A stretch of DNA of 64,000 nucleotides from Daucus carota subsp. sativus. Lineage: Eukaryota; Streptophyta; Magnoliopsida; Apiales; Apiaceae. Under the pieces are notes generated by a model, which ran no database searches, was not told where the DNA came from, and saw only the letters and a program-made list of their open reading frames with translations. This document shows, one piece after another, positions 1 through 13,254 of this stretch; the first letter of the stretch is position 1; each line of letters opens with the position of its first letter. The stretch spans positions 52,811,214 through 52,875,213 of the forward strand of contig NC_030381.2 of assembly GCF_001625215.2 (NCBI RefSeq), read 5' to 3'. Made by a program: the position numbers and the translations under genes.

Positions 1-3000
1 AGACGAGTTTCTCTTGACGATGTTGAGAAAAAATTGTTGATTAGTTTTGATGCCTTGAAACTGGTTGATCCTATGTTGCAGGATATTTTTCTAGATATTG
101 CCTGCTTTTTCATTGGGGATAAGGCAAAAGAAGTTGTTCAAATAATGGAAACTTGTTATACATTCAGCAATCGTAATATCGACATTCTCAAGAAAAGAGA
201 TCTACTAAGCATCAATGACAGAGATGAGTTGGAGATGCATGATCTACTTCGGGATATGGGAAGGAAAATTTCGTGTAACAACTCTCCTGATGAGCCAGGA
301 AAACACAGTAGATTATGGGTAACAGAAGATATATATGACTTGTTAAAGAATGACAAGGTAATTTTTAGATATATGCATATATGTCCCGTAATTGTTCTAG
401 AGGCATCTTATGGTTTCATATAACTTTAATATGATACTCTTAGAGTTCTAAATATATGAAGTCAGTGATGTAGACTAAAATAAAAATTGAAGAAAAGAGT
501 AGAAGAAAGTGTACATTTTGTATATAATTCCCACTACTGCATGTTACAAGATAAAGGGGCTTTTCAGAATGTGTAACTAGAATGTGCAACTGCTGGTAAT
601 ATATGCTCATAATATGTAATATATTTATCAACATTAGTCAATAACTTTCCTCCTGATATATATGTTTAGGGAACAGAAGCAGTTGAAGGTATCATCTTTG
701 GTACAGGAACATTGGTCAATAACCTTCCTCCTGATATTTTTTCCCATCATAGAGCTATCTTTGATCATTTCACTACTGATACATTTCAAAGAATGAGTAA
801 ACTAAAGTTCCTTCACCTCGAGTATGTGAAGCTCACAGGAAGCTTTGAACATTCATTTAAAGATTTGAGGTGGCTCCATTGGAAGTTTTGTCCTTTGAAG
901 TGTTTACCTTCTGACTTTTACCTGCAAAGACTTGTTATGCTTGAATTGCCTCATAGCAAACTGACTACAATATGGAAGATAAACAGAGTAAGTACTGTAT
1001 GTAAATTTCTTGCGTATATGATTACTTGTATTGGAAAATCTGGTTTAATTTCTTCCGATTGCAGTCTTTTTTGCAGATTCCACATGTATTTGAAAACCTG
1101 AAGACTTTAAACATGTCCCATTCTCTAGATCTAATTACTACTTCAGACCTCACTAGACTACCGTATCTTGAAACTTTGAATCTCGAGGGGTGTGAAAGTT
1201 TGAAGGAGCTCCACATCTCAATTGGAAGCTTGGTGAGGCTGGTTTCTCTGAATTTGCAGTTTTGTGTCAAACTAAAAAGTCTTCCGGACAGCATTTGTAA
1301 CTTGACAGCACTGAAATGTCTTAACATTGCGCGCTGTAGTAGTTTGAAAGCACTTCCTACGAACTTGGGGAACATTGGATCTTTGGAAGAGCTTAATGCA
1401 AAGTGGCTAACTATAAACAAATTACCACATTCGATCGGTCTTCTAGGTAATCTTATTGAGCTGAAGTTGTGTTTTTGCGGAAACCTTGAAACTCTTCCTG
1501 ACACTATTTGCAATCTGAGGACACTGAAAATTCTATATATTGATGGTTCCTGTCGGCTAAAAGCATTGCCTGAAGAATTGGGTAACCTTGAATCGCTGGT
1601 AGAACTCAAAGCGGAGAATCTAATTGTTTCAAAATTACCAGATTCAATCGGGCGTCTTAGTAAGCTTATTGAGCTGAACCTGTCTTGTTGCAGCAAACTT
1701 GAATCTCTTCCAGAAACTGTCTGCAATCTTAGATCACTGAAAATTCTGGATATTGGCTGGTGTAGTAGTGTGAAAGCTTTACCAACAGAATTGGGGAACC
1801 TTGAATCTCTAATAGAGCTCAAGGCTATGAGACTAACTGTACCAAAATTACCGGATTCGATTGGACGTCTTAGTAAGCTTGTTAAGCTGAACTTGTCTGT
1901 TTCCGAAAAGCTTAAAACTCTTCCAGATAGTATTTGCAATCTAAGATCACTGAAAATTCTGGATATTGATGATTGCCATATGCTAGAAGCATTGCCTACA
2001 GAATTGGGGAACCTTGAATCGCTGGTAGGGTTCAAGGCGGAGAGAATAAAGGTCTTAAAGTTACCTGATTCGATTGGGCACATTAGATCACTGGAAAATA
2101 TCTGGCTTAAAGGCTGTTTCAACTTGTTGTCTATTGCAGAACTTCCTTCTAATTTAAAATTACTAAGCCTTGAAGGTTGCAACTCCATGGAAACATTACC
2201 AAATCTATCGAATATGAAGCAATTGGAGGAATTAAACCTTACAGGTTGTAGTGTCTTGACAGAGATTCAAGGCTTAGAAGATCTTTCTTCTATTAAAACA
2301 CTCCATCTGGGAGGTTGTGACTCATCTATGCTAGCAGACACTTTCACAAAGCATTTCTTTCAGGTTTGTTTAATCTCAAACTCTTCACTGAAATTTATCA
2401 GGTATTCTTCATTATATACATTAAAATGAATTATCAACATTGAAAATGAATTATCCTTTTATGATTAACTTTCTCTGGGGTTATATCTTGCAACAGATAT
2501 ACTCTGGATTTGGGCATCACATTAAAATTTATGCTTCGACATCAGTGTTTCCAGACTGGATTTGTCAATCATCAGACTGGATTGGTAAAACCATTTCATT
2601 TGGGTCAAAAGTATCTTTAGATTTGCCGCCAAACATGTCACACAATTTCTTGGCACTGATCCTCTGCTCGAGATTCTCGAGGGATGGCGAGGCCTATTAT
2701 TCTGTTAAGACTACCACAAATGATTTTGTATGGAGACAGGGGGTTCCTTCATTAAGATACTTTTATGACCATTATGATGATTATAACCGTGTCCCATGTA
2801 TGGACGTAGTACCAAGAAAAGTTTTTTCTGTCACAGACAGTGACTATAGAATTATATTCAAAGCACGTCAAAAGTATTATGAATCATGTGGTGACAATGT
2901 GACTCTATTAACCCAAGCAGCAGAAATTCTTGGGTTGTATCTCCTATACAAACCAGAGATCACAGTATTTAATGAGTGCAACAGAACCACCATCGATGTA

Positions 3001-3045
3001 GATGAAGAAGGAAGACATTCTTCCAAACGCTTGAAACATTTGTAA
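1..3045 (+). CDS. TNL immune receptor TNL-1, 3' part (5' end outside window)
   Basis: Intracellular TIR-NBS-LRR resistance protein; only the C-terminal 836 or so residues are in the window. Proposed exons are <1-357, 670-987, 1077-2363 and 2497-3045, all joined in phase 0 at GT/AG sites. The first carries the end of the NB-ARC domain (FLDIACFF, i.e. RNBS-D, and MHDLLRDMGRKI, the MHD motif that holds ADP). The second begins GTEAVEGI and ends the linker before the LRRs. The third is the LRR exon with four successive blocks of about 71 residues starting LPxSIG. The last encodes the post-LRR C-JID jelly-roll domain (starts IYSGFGHHIKIY), ending with a basic SSKRLKHL tail. Intron positions match TNL-2 exactly, which supports the model. 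TIR and P-loop lie upstream, so whether the gene is intact is unknown. A head-to-tail paralogue follows at 8367. Confidence 0.88.
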
Positions 3046-4450
3046 AATGAGAAGAACTAGATCTCCCTCAAGTCGTGAACAATTGGATTATTCCGGAAGA
3101 CAAAGATTGTCCAGCTATCTCTAGAAAAAGAAGAACATAAATCTGGTTTGTCTGATAGAACTAAATCATCTGTTTCACTCCTACATAAACCTGCAATCCA
3201 CCTCAAGATACCTTCAGGGGTAGTTTGGAGAGCGTACTTCTGATTTGCGCACTCCATGGAGAATGTGATATTATTTGGAGGATCGGGTTCAGATGATAGA
3301 TGAGTGTTTGTGTTATTGGTGTAGGTGAAGGAAATTCAACCTCCAAGTAAGTCAATAGTATATGTTTATTTTTCGTCTCCACTTTAAATGCTCTTAACAT
3401 ATTTGATGATTTGAGATAAGAGTTTGTTCTTCGCTGCATATTCAATTTATAAGAATTAGTTTGTATCGTATATTTTGCCTACTTGATCACTCGTATGCAC
3501 AAATCAATCTTATTCTTGATCATGATATAGGTCTGATACTTGGAGTCCATTGTTATGGTCCATCACAGTATTTTGGTCACCACAGAGAGCAGCTTGTTAG
3601 GTATAAAATTTTGCAGATATTATTAGGGGAAATTAAAGTAGTTCTTACTGAATTTGAAATGAAAGGGTATACAATTCAGACAATGAAAACTTGAAAACGC
3701 CGACCTGATCTTCTAAATTGTTAAAATGCTTGTGGTGTCTGATTTTGATTTGATAGATGTATGAGGAAAACCCTGTTACTGTTGTCTGTTATAGTGTCTA
3801 TTATTATAAGATCTTACTGGCCTTTTGTCATTCCCTGTCTACTAGCTTAATTGCTGTGGGTGCACGCTTAGGGTTTGAAGATTTGCCTACTCATAATGTG
3901 ACTACTTTGAAGAAATTTCATGATTTAAAATTTCAACAGAATCTTTGTTACTACTACGAATGACTGACCAGAGTTTAGTTACTAGGGCCGTAAAGGAGTC
4001 CAGGCTCAAGCTCGAACCATATTTTAAGCTCATAAGCTCTGTTCGAAAAGTTTGGTATATTTGAACTTGCTCGGAACAATTCCATTAGATAAGTTCTATG
4101 TGACAAGCTTGGCTCGAGTTCAACTCAATTATATATGGAAATTCTTTTACTGAATATTTATATCACACATATATATATATAATATGAAATAATAGAACAT
4201 ATAATTGTTTGATTAGTTACGCGAGTCTCGCGAGTTAAGTAGTTAGTAACTCGAGCTCAGCCTGATAAAGTGTTCAAATACATAGAAGATTTGTTCATAA
4301 ACAAGCTCTAGGACGTTGACATTTTCAGAACCTCTAACTGATATATTTCATTTGCAATTCAGACAGATCCCTACAGTTTGTTGTTGTTTGGTTACTGGAA
4401 TAGCTTACCTGATACACTAGTAGCTTGGATAAGAATAAGTTTGTCAGTAG
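3046..4450 (+). repeat. TNL-1 3' flank, shared with the region after TNL-2
   Basis: Four stretches here reappear downstream of TNL-2: A (about 3257-3460, GTGATATT...TTTAAATGCT), B (about 3490-3640), C (about 3735-3965, with GAAGAAATTTCATG) and D (about 4280-4440, with AGAAGATTTGTTCATAAACA). No long reading frame spans them and I see no known domain, so they look like non-coding flank carried along in TNL duplication. Divergence by eye is moderate, suggesting an old duplication. Confidence 0.6.
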
Positions 4451-6100
4451 AGTGAGCTGCTCCAGTGGAATGAACTATTCAGAGAAGGCGGATCAACAAA
4501 GAAGACTTCTCTCAGCTACTTCATGTAGAGAAGGTATCCGAGATGTATAGAGTTTCATAGTTCTTTTTTCTTTCCCCTTTCTGGCTATATAACCCACAGC
4601 TGATGAGGCAAGGTACGTTCGACAAATACATTGTACCATATCTGTCTTGTATAAGTTTAAATTACAGGACAAGCATGTACATACGATATGAATATTTACG
4701 TCCTTAATTATAAGCTTAGAAACTTTATTATGGCTGTGTTTGAACATTTCGTCACTAGTTTGCCGTGATCTTTATTTTTGTCTAGTAATGATCGTTTAGT
4801 TACCTCTTTAATGGATACGGTCTCTACTTCTATGCTAGAAGCAGGGGTATCTATTCCACTTTCTGAGTGAAACCTACTGATGTTTACTTTGCTCGAGTAT
4901 GGATGCTTTATCTATTAACTTACCAAACAGGTATAAGTTCTGACAGTTATTAGAATAAGGTTCTAAGAGAACATAACTCTAATTTTATATTAGATCTACT
5001 TGTACGTTATTAAAAAAAATGATAATTTTATTTATTTTAGTGTTGAAATTGATTTTTATTTAAAAATTCATAAAAATAAGATAAGCTAATTTCTGAGTTT
5101 AAGTCGGTTTCCAGATTATTTATAACTTTAAGCCGATTTTTAACTTGTTACATATATATATATAAATTTTCTGTTTAAAGTTCAAGAAAAAAGAGCCCTC
5201 ATGATTTATAAAATTCTCAATTCGACCGATTAATTCCCTATAAGAGGCTTCCGCAATTTGATTTTTAAAATCCAATTAATCACTATAAAAATGTTATGTA
5301 GTAAATTAAACTGATATATATTGAATATTATTATAAACAAATATTATAAAATATCCAGATTTTAATCTAATTAATCACATATCATTTGATTAATTTCTAA
5401 TCACCACATTAATACGACCATAATCAAAAAAGTGAGAATCGTGCTATTCTTCCGCGAAATTACAACCCTATTCTTCTTATCCTTGTACTAGTATTCTCTA
5501 CCGCAATAGCAGATACCTGAAATTGTGAAGAATTTCAGAACATTTTTTTAAATACATAAATTTATTAGAGCGTACTCTCCACTCACTCGGTCACCCCTTT
5601 TCCTTCCACTCAAAATTATTCTCTACTTTGTAAGCAATACTACTTTCAACTCCACCTTGCCTTTTCTGCAGCATTTTTTTATTGTAAAATATTAGATAGC
5701 GCAAAAATTACATTCAAATTTCTTTTCTAAATTTTTAGTTTTATTTACATTAATAATAATGAAACCGCATATATGCACACAAATCACCCAATTAAAACCT
5801 GTTATTTTTTTGTCATGTCATTTGTCCAAAAAAACTTGGACAAGATTTGAGATAAATAGCATTACTATTCTTTAACTCTTTGTTTATGTTTTTATTCTTT
5901 ATGACCTCTGAAGTGGATATCTTCTTTTGGATATATTTAATAAAAAATATTTAAATATTAATTAAATGATCACCAAATAATCAAAAATTTAATCAATTAA
6001 ACATATTATTATCCAATTTTCAGAACAATGGATACTAATATGAAGTGACCATGCCGAACCACGAGCCGAACGTTTTTGGGCTTTTTTCATAATTGCCTAG
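4451..6100. other. AT-rich intergenic stretch, no gene seen
   Basis: Only short reading frames with no recognisable domain. The sequence from about 4960 on is very AT-rich with short TA runs. I see no RNA gene and no clear element ends. Confidence 0.6.
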
Positions 6101-6104
6101 CCTC

Positions 6105-6405
6105 TTGAAATTTTTTACAAAAATAACTTTCAATATTATTAAAAATACCAATTTTTATAAATTATTTACAAAAATAAGACTTTCAACCTCTACAACCTCA
6201 TTTGCAACCACATTTGACAACAATTGCAACGACTTGCAACTTCTGCAACTTCATTTGCAATCATTGCAACCTGAGGTTGCAGAAGTTGCAAGTCGTATTT
6301 TTGTAAATAATTTGAAACCAAAATGTATTTTAAAAAAAAAATTAACATCACAGTATATTTGTAAATAATTTCTAAAATATTGGTATATTTATAAATATTC
6401 CAATG
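6105..6405. mobile_element. Fold-back (MITE-like) element with a perfect 21-bp inner hairpin
   Basis: Positions 6229-6249 and 6276-6296 are perfect reverse complements (ACGACTTGCAACTTCTGCAAC and its inverse), separated by 26 bases. Outside them AAATTATTTACAAAAATA (about 6158-6175) pairs with TATTTTTGTAAATAATTT (about 6296-6313) and again with a copy near 6355-6372, and ACCAAT/ATTGGT lie further out. The interior is made of TTGCAAC-type repeats. The outer ends and target duplication are not clear. It could also be a small-RNA-producing hairpin. Confidence 0.5.
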
Positions 6406-6694
6406 TTTTTTGAAGATCTTGTCTGGGCACCATAAACAAAATTTGTGTTACTAAATTGAACATGTAAATCAAGAAAAGTGCATAAATTATTTTATTTTTT
6501 TTAAGAAAAAGGAAAATGTAGGTACAGTGATGAAAAATAATGGGCAGTTTGGATTAAATTAAAAGAACGATTTTTATTTAAAGTAAATAAATATAATTAA
6601 TAATTATAAGTTATTAAAATATTTGAAAAAGAAGTCGAAGTTGTAAAGAAAAATTAACAGTTTCTACTTGCAACTTCTTTCTCACTATTTCTTA

Positions 6695-7064
6695 AGATCA
6701 TCTCCAAACATGAGAAACCCTTAGCTAAAAGTTTAGTTGACTTACAAAAAATAAAAATTATAGCCAACGCCGTTCAAAAACGACACTCCAACCATACCGA
6801 CCGCTTATTTATAAATATAACCAATTCTCTTTGGATGCTAAATTTGTCGAACCTCTAAAATTCTGTAAGAAATCTGTAGGAAGATTATACATCATTTATT
6901 ATCATGTTAAACTAATATATTCTATTTATGACAATCTAACTATTAATAATATAATATTTTTAAATTATAGTCAACCAATATAGCCAATATCATCGAAGTA
7001 CAATAACTTATAAATTCAACAAATTTTACAGGTCCAATTTAGTTAATGACAATAGATGCTCTGA
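6695..7064. mobile_element. MITE, same family as 22280-22718
   Basis: Begins AGATCATCTCCAAAC and ends ATAGATGCTCTGAC, roughly inverted. Its right half (GTAAGAAATCTGTAG, TTTATTATCAT, ATATTCTATTTAT, CAACCAATATA) reappears in order at about 22430-22640. No coding capacity. Superfamily not assigned; I found no clean target duplication. Confidence 0.5.
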
Positions 7065-7140
7065 CAATGCTTCTTATTTCTTTATACACACGGTTCAACG
7101 AAAGCATAGGTAAAAAGGAGCGACGACGCAAAATATATTA

Positions 7141-7579
7141 CTCCCTCCGTGGCTCCGTCTCTTAATACTTTTCATGTTTCTTTTTATCATGTTTGCCAAT
7201 GCACGCTTTTGATCATTAATATTTTTAATTTCATATTAGTATTAAATATAAAAAATCAATGTGTTAAAGTAATTATATCCCGACATATCATACAGGAAAA
7301 ACTCAAGGAGTAACTTTCGGCTCCCTCCATCTCATAATACTTTTCTGGTTTCCTTTTATCACGCTTGTCAACACATAATTTTGATCGTTAATATCTTTAA
7401 TTTTATATTAGAATTAAATATAAAAACTTCACCGTATTAAAGTACTCGTAAATACAAATCCAACAAGATCACTCAGAAATATATTTAATCTTATAAATTG
7501 GACGTAAATTAGTAATTAATCTCATGTTATGAACAATCCCGACATATCAAGCGAGAGAAGTGAAAAGAAACAGAGGGAG
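7141..7579. mobile_element. Two abutting Stowaway-like MITEs
   Basis: CTCCCTCCGTGGC begins after TA at 7141 and AGAGGGAG followed by TA ends at 7579, the pattern of Stowaway (Tc1/Mariner) elements. A second left end, CTCCCTCCATCTC, lies at 7321, just after a GGAG|TA right end at 7310. Both halves share ordered stretches (CTTTTATCA, TTAATAT, CGACATATCA), so this is a tandem pair or one element duplicated inside. Confidence 0.6.
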
Positions 7580-8366
7580 TACAGACATTTGAACGATTTA
7601 TTAACCAGCAATGCACAGTTGCACACAGGTGTTACCGGGAATCTGGGATTAGGATCCCCTGTATTTAGTGGAGCCTTGCTAGTGGTTAAACTGATTAATT
7701 CAATTAAAAATATTCAGAAACCAAAGATGCTGAGCTTGCCAACTGTTCGAGCAATGGTCTTAAAGACCGGGCGAACTGGGGATTGCAACTTGGTCAGAGG
7801 TTGATGTAACTCGTTTATGAGCATCAGCTGTTCGAGTTAAGGTCGCAACGACAAGATAAATCAAAATTTGAATCTCTGAATCATCTGCTTTTACAAAGTC
7901 ATGATCAAACTCCATCATCGTCATTTACTTCTACAAGATGACAAGTTTTTTCTAGGTTCAGACTTCTGAGAGATAGTCGAAACTCCAAAGTGTTAATCAT
8001 AATTCATACCATTCCTTTTCAAATTTAGTAGGTTCGTTTTTTCCCCTCTAAAGTGCAACATGGTACTTTCCTTGAAATTACAAATATAAATTCCCTTAAG
8101 AATTTCATAATATCCCCCCCAAGAAGATACTGTATTAATTCTAGATCCTCCGCGTAGGGCTCGTACAGCCCGTAAATCAACTACCACTCACCCATTCACC
8201 CCTTTTTGTTCCACTCAAACTGTTCTTTACTCGGTAACAATATTCTTTACGATCTCTGAAGTAGCTTAACAATTTGTTATATGAAAGTTCTTGCAATCAT
8301 ATTAATCTGTTCTCTTGTTTCTCAGCTACATAATTAAAGTTTTTCAATCTGTTCACTGAATATATA
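7580..8366 (+). promoter_or_regulatory. Upstream region of TNL-2
   Basis: No gene recognised. It lies directly upstream of the TNL-2 start codon and must hold its promoter and 5' leader. The last 150 bases are AT-rich with pyrimidine runs as expected of a plant leader. I cannot single out a convincing TATA box. Confidence 0.35.
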
Positions 8367-11300
8367 ATGGCTTCTGCAAGTCATTCTCAAAAGCCATTTG
8401 CTTCTGCTTCAACTTCGGATCCTACTCAATGGGACGTGTTCCTAAGCTTCAGAGGTATAGATACCAGATACACATTCACTGATTATCTTTTTGATTCTTT
8501 AAAGCGCACTGGTATTCGGACATTTAGGGATGATCCTGAGCTACGCAGTGGTGAAGTTATCTCAGATGCTTTGCTGCAAGCTATACGTGAATCTAGGACT
8601 TATGTTGTTGTCCTCTCCGAAACTTATGCTTCTTCCAGATGGTGCCTCGACGAGCTTGTAGAGATAGTTGGTTGTTGCCAATCAATTGGTAGACTGGTTC
8701 TTCCCGTGTTTTACAACATCGAACCATCGGATGTACGCCACCAAACTGGGACTTTTAGTGAAGCTTTCCACGTACATGATCCTCGGTATGATAGGGATAG
8801 GTTGGAGAAGTGGCGCTTAGCACTGATGAAGGTGGCCAGTTTTTCGGGGTACCATGTCAACAAAAATATGTGAGTAGAACTCGTTAAATTGTCTTTAATT
8901 GCTTAAATGAAATTGGGTTGGAACACAATGAAATTTTCTATTTCTTTGATTTTTGAACAAGATAGTTATTCCATATTTATTTGGCATACTTGATAAAGAT
9001 CTGATACTGTATTTATAATAAATAAATTGCATTGCAGGTCTCAAATTGATATTATCCATGAGATTGTTGATAGACTTTTACTGGAAATTAATCCTTCGAC
9101 TTTGCATGTTGCTAAGTATCCAGTTGGGTTGGATTCTCGTGTTAAAGACATAGCAACGTTGTTGAGAAATTCAAGGGAAGGTGCCACTAGGATTGGTATA
9201 CATGGTATGGGTGGAGTTGGCAAAACAACACTTGCAAAAGCTGTGTTTAACCAACAATACCACCGTTTTCAGGGTAGCTGCTTCCTACCAAACGTTAGGG
9301 AGGCTTCAGGATCAAGGAAAGGCCTGGTATGGTTACAACAGAAACTTATTGATGATGTTCTTAAATGTAAAAGCATTACCATTGACAGTGTTGACCAAGG
9401 AATTGAGCTGATAAGAGCTAGAATTTGTTCAGCAAAAGTGCTGATCGTTATTGATGATTTGGACAGTGCAATGCCTCTGGAATTTTTAGAAGGGCCATTT
9501 GTTTTGGGGAGCACAGTCATAATAACAACACGATGTGAAGATCTACTAGATACGATTAAAGTAGACGCCAAATACAAGGTAAATGAACTCAGTGATGCTG
9601 AGTCACGTCTGCTTTTTTGCCAACATGCATTCGGAGGAGATACTAGAATGTCCAACACATTCATCAAATTGTCGAAAGAAATTCTAGAACATGCTAGAGG
9701 GCTTCCGTTGGCTCTTAAGATTTGTGGCTCGGCCTTGCTTAACAAATCTGAGGAAGGATGGAGATGGTTCATCGACAGAATGAGAAGAGATACTATTGTT
9801 GATGTTGAGAATATACTGTTGATTAGCTTTGATTCTTTGAAATTTTTTGACCCTATGCTGCAAGATATTTTCCTGGATATTGCTTGTTTTTTTGTCGGGC
9901 GTGAGAAGGAAGAGGTTGTTAAAATAATGGACACTTGTTACAAGTTCCCGAATCATAATATTGACATCTTAAAGAAAAGAAGTTTGCTAACCATCGATAA
10001 TGGAAATAGTTTGGGGATGCACGATCTGCTTCGGGATATGGGAAGGAAAATTGCGTGCAACAACTCTCCTATGGAGCATGGTGAACATAGTAGATTGTGG
10101 TTATCACAAGTTATATACAATGTTTTGAAGAAGGAAAAGGTGATTTCAATATATATATAGACACACACACACACACATTATGGTTTAGAATTCATACGAT
10201 GGTTCCATATAAATATATATGATATAATATCACTCATCGACTTCTCCTTGTAGAGATATGTATATAAATTTGTTCAAAAATGATATTTTGTATTGTATGC
10301 GCAAGTAAACTTCCATCTCTTAAATTTATTATAAACCTTGATCATTAACTTCTCTTATTATCGTGTATGTGTTTTTGTGCTTGCCTGTTAGGGAACTGAA
10401 GCCATTAAGGGTATCATCCCTAGCTACTTTAACTTGCACATGAATTGTGCGACAGTAAGAACTCGTTTTGCTGCCAAAACATTCACAAAGATGAGCAAAT
10501 TAAGATTTCTTTACCTCGATAATGTGGATCTTACTGGAAGCTTCAAACATACATTTAAAGATTTGAGATGGCTCTGTTGGTGGGGTTGTCCTTTGAAATG
10601 TTTGCCTTCTGAATTTTATCCGCAAAAACTTGTTTCCCTTGCTTTACCTCGTAGCAAAATTAGGACGTTGTGGGAGCTAAACATGGTAGGTACTGATACT
10701 GAGTTTCTTGTTTCTATGATAATTTGTATTAATGTGTCTAATTCAATATCTTCCAATTGCTCTTATTTTTACAGGTTCCGCATGTTTTTGACAACTTAAA
10801 GACACTAGACTTGTCGAATTGTAAAGATTTAACTACTGTTACAGACTTCACTAAATTGCCTTGTCTGGAAACTCTAAATCTGGAGGGCTGTAGTAGCTTG
10901 GAGGAGGTCCACATATCAATCGGAAGTTTGGTGAGGCTTGTTTCCATAAATTTGCGGTGGTGTTGGAACCTAAAAAGTCTTCCACACAGCATCTGCAACT
11001 TGAAAGCACTGAAAAGTCTTGATATTGAATGTTGCTATGGGCTGGAAGCAGTTCCTATAAATTTGGGGAACATTGAATCTTTGGTTGAGCTCAATGCGGC
11101 GAATCTATATATTTGCAAACTGCCAGATTCAATCGGCCATCTAAGTAAGCTTATTAAGCTATTCTTATATTATAACAACATTGAAACTCTTCCAGACACC
11201 ATTTGTAACCTGAAGTCAATAGAGATTCTGGATATCAGTGGTAAGGGAGAAGGTGAAATTGGTGGTTTGAAAACATTGCCGAAAGAACTGGGCGATCTTG

Positions 11301-12788
11301 AATCTCTAAAAGTGCTCAGTGCGTGCTCACTAGATGTATCCAAATTACCGGAATCAATGGGACGTCTCAGTAAACTGGTTAAGCTGAGATTAAGCAATAA
11401 CTTATACCTTGAAAATCTTCCAGACAGCATCTGCAACTTGAGAGCACTAAAGAATCTAGATATTAGTGGTTGCACTAGTCTTCAAGTATTGCCTATAGAC
11501 TTTGGCAACCTTGAATCCCTAGTAAAGTTATTTGCTAGGAAACTAAGTATTTCAAGTTTACCTGAATCAATCAGACACAATAGATCACTGAGAACTCTTT
11601 CACTTGCAAGTTGTAGTCATTTGTTAAACATTGCAGACCTTCCTTGTAACTTAAAGCGGATATGCCTTGAAAGTTGCACGTCTGTGGAAAGATTACCAAA
11701 TCTATCAAATATGAAGCAGTTGGAGGAATTAGACCTTACAGGTTGTAGTGGTTTGACACAGATTCAGGGCTTGGAGGAACTCACCTCTATTAAAACACTT
11801 CATCTGGGAGGTTGCAACTCGTCTATGCTTGCAGACACTTTTACAAAACACTTCTTTCAGGTTTGGTTCATCTCAAGCTCCATGCTTTGTATTTATTTCA
11901 TAATTATATTTATATAAACTAATATTACCTATATTATTAACACATTTTTTGACCTGATTATTTTATATAATGGTGTAAAATATTTTATGTTTGTTATTTA
12001 GTTTATCAGTTTAGAATATTTGAAAAACACCAATGGTAGAATGTTTAATTTCTTTTTCCAATTTTAATTCTAGTACATCACTCCAACAAGGTTCTAGCCA
12101 TCTCCTAAAAAGTTAAGATCTTTCATTCCTCATTTATAGGTAATACCTAACAATTACTCATCTTGTTTTTAACAATTATATATTCACTTCCCACCTTTTT
12201 CATATAGTCATAAAAACTGGATTTCGCGCAACCGTTTTATTGTATTGAATAAATAACATATTTTTTTTTCTAACTTATTTAGGCTGTTTTGTTTGACAAC
12301 AGGTATACATTTCATTTGGGCAACACATTAGAATTTACGCTTGCCCATCAGTTTTTCCAAAGTGGATTAGTCAATCAGCAGATTGGATTAGTGAAACAAG
12401 TGATTCAGGATCACCAGTGTCTCTGGGATTGTCGCCAGACGTGTCGCATAATTTTTTGGGAATGGTTCTCTGCTTTGATCACATGGAGGATATGTATTTT
12501 CAGAGAGCTGTTTATTCTGTTAAGACTACCACAAGTGATTTTGCATGGAGTGACGGACGTTATTTTTCCTTTTATACTGAAGATGAGGAGGAAGAATTTG
12601 ACCATTGCTCCTGCATGCATATAGTACCAAAATCAATCTTCTCGTTGAGCGATGATGATGATGAAATTGAATTCACGGCTGCTCCAGTGATATTTTATTT
12701 TAAGTTTGGTGATCTTGAGGATTGTGAAAGAACAGAAACTGCAAGAATTCTTGGAATTCATCTACTATACAAATCAGACTTGCAGTGA
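8367..12788 (+). CDS. TNL immune receptor TNL-2, complete
   Basis: Intracellular NLR of the tobacco N type. Exons 8367-8869, 9038-10139, 10392-10685, 10775-11860 and 12303-12788 join to about 1156 residues. The TIR domain (residues about 20-165) starts WDVFLSFRGIDTR and keeps the NADase glutamate in SRWCLDEL (E96). NB-ARC: P-loop GMGGVGKTT (224-232), kinase-2 VLIVIDDLD, RNBS-B STVIITTR, GLPLAL, FLDIACFF and MHD motif. Then comes the GTEAIKGI exon, LRRs in blocks of about 71 residues starting LPxSI, and a short C-JID domain. A codon split (AT|G) across intron 1 reads through correctly. All key motifs are intact, so it looks functional. Oddities: GIDTR in place of the usual GEDTR, and a shorter C-terminus than TNL-1. 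Confidence 0.92.
10160..10180. repeat. (CA)n microsatellite in TNL-2 intron 2
   Basis: A run of about ten CA dinucleotides just after the end of the NB-ARC exon. It should be length-variable and could serve as a marker for this locus. Confidence 0.85.
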
Positions 12789-13254
12789 TTGACGAGTGCA
12801 AGAGTAGCATTACAAACGCAGAACAAGAAGAAGAAAGAAGCTGCCCCTCTTAACAATTTAAACATTGGCAAAGTCACAATAGGTAGCTCTCCGTCTCTCC
12901 CAAGTTCTAGATGTGAGGATCCTTTGGAAAGTGACAAGAACATTTGTTTCATAACTGCATTATGCGTGCAAGTCAGGGAAAGACAAGAGATGTGCGCTTG
13001 AGCACTTTGAATTCTTTCAACATAGTTAATGACTATCAGTAAGTGTTTCCTTGTCACAGTACATCTATGCAAGTTATCATAAGAAGCTCGCTGTTACATC
13101 AATTATGTTCACTTTTTCTATCGTAAAGTCCAGAAACTAGTTGAAATTTTCCCAAAACCTGTTGAGTTGTATTTTACCAACCAAAGCTTCCACTCAATAT
13201 TTTTATTAACTCGTGTTTGATCAAGAAATATGAGATATTATTTGCAGTACTGTA

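Noticed and set aside
1022-2188. 388-residue open frame on the minus strand across the TNL-1 LRR exon
   Set aside because: It is the antisense of a regular LRR coding repeat; leucine codons keep the opposite strand open. No start context or domain.
9269-9934. 221-residue minus-strand frame across the TNL-2 NB-ARC exon
   Set aside because: Shadow of a conserved coding exon on the plus strand; no recognisable domain.
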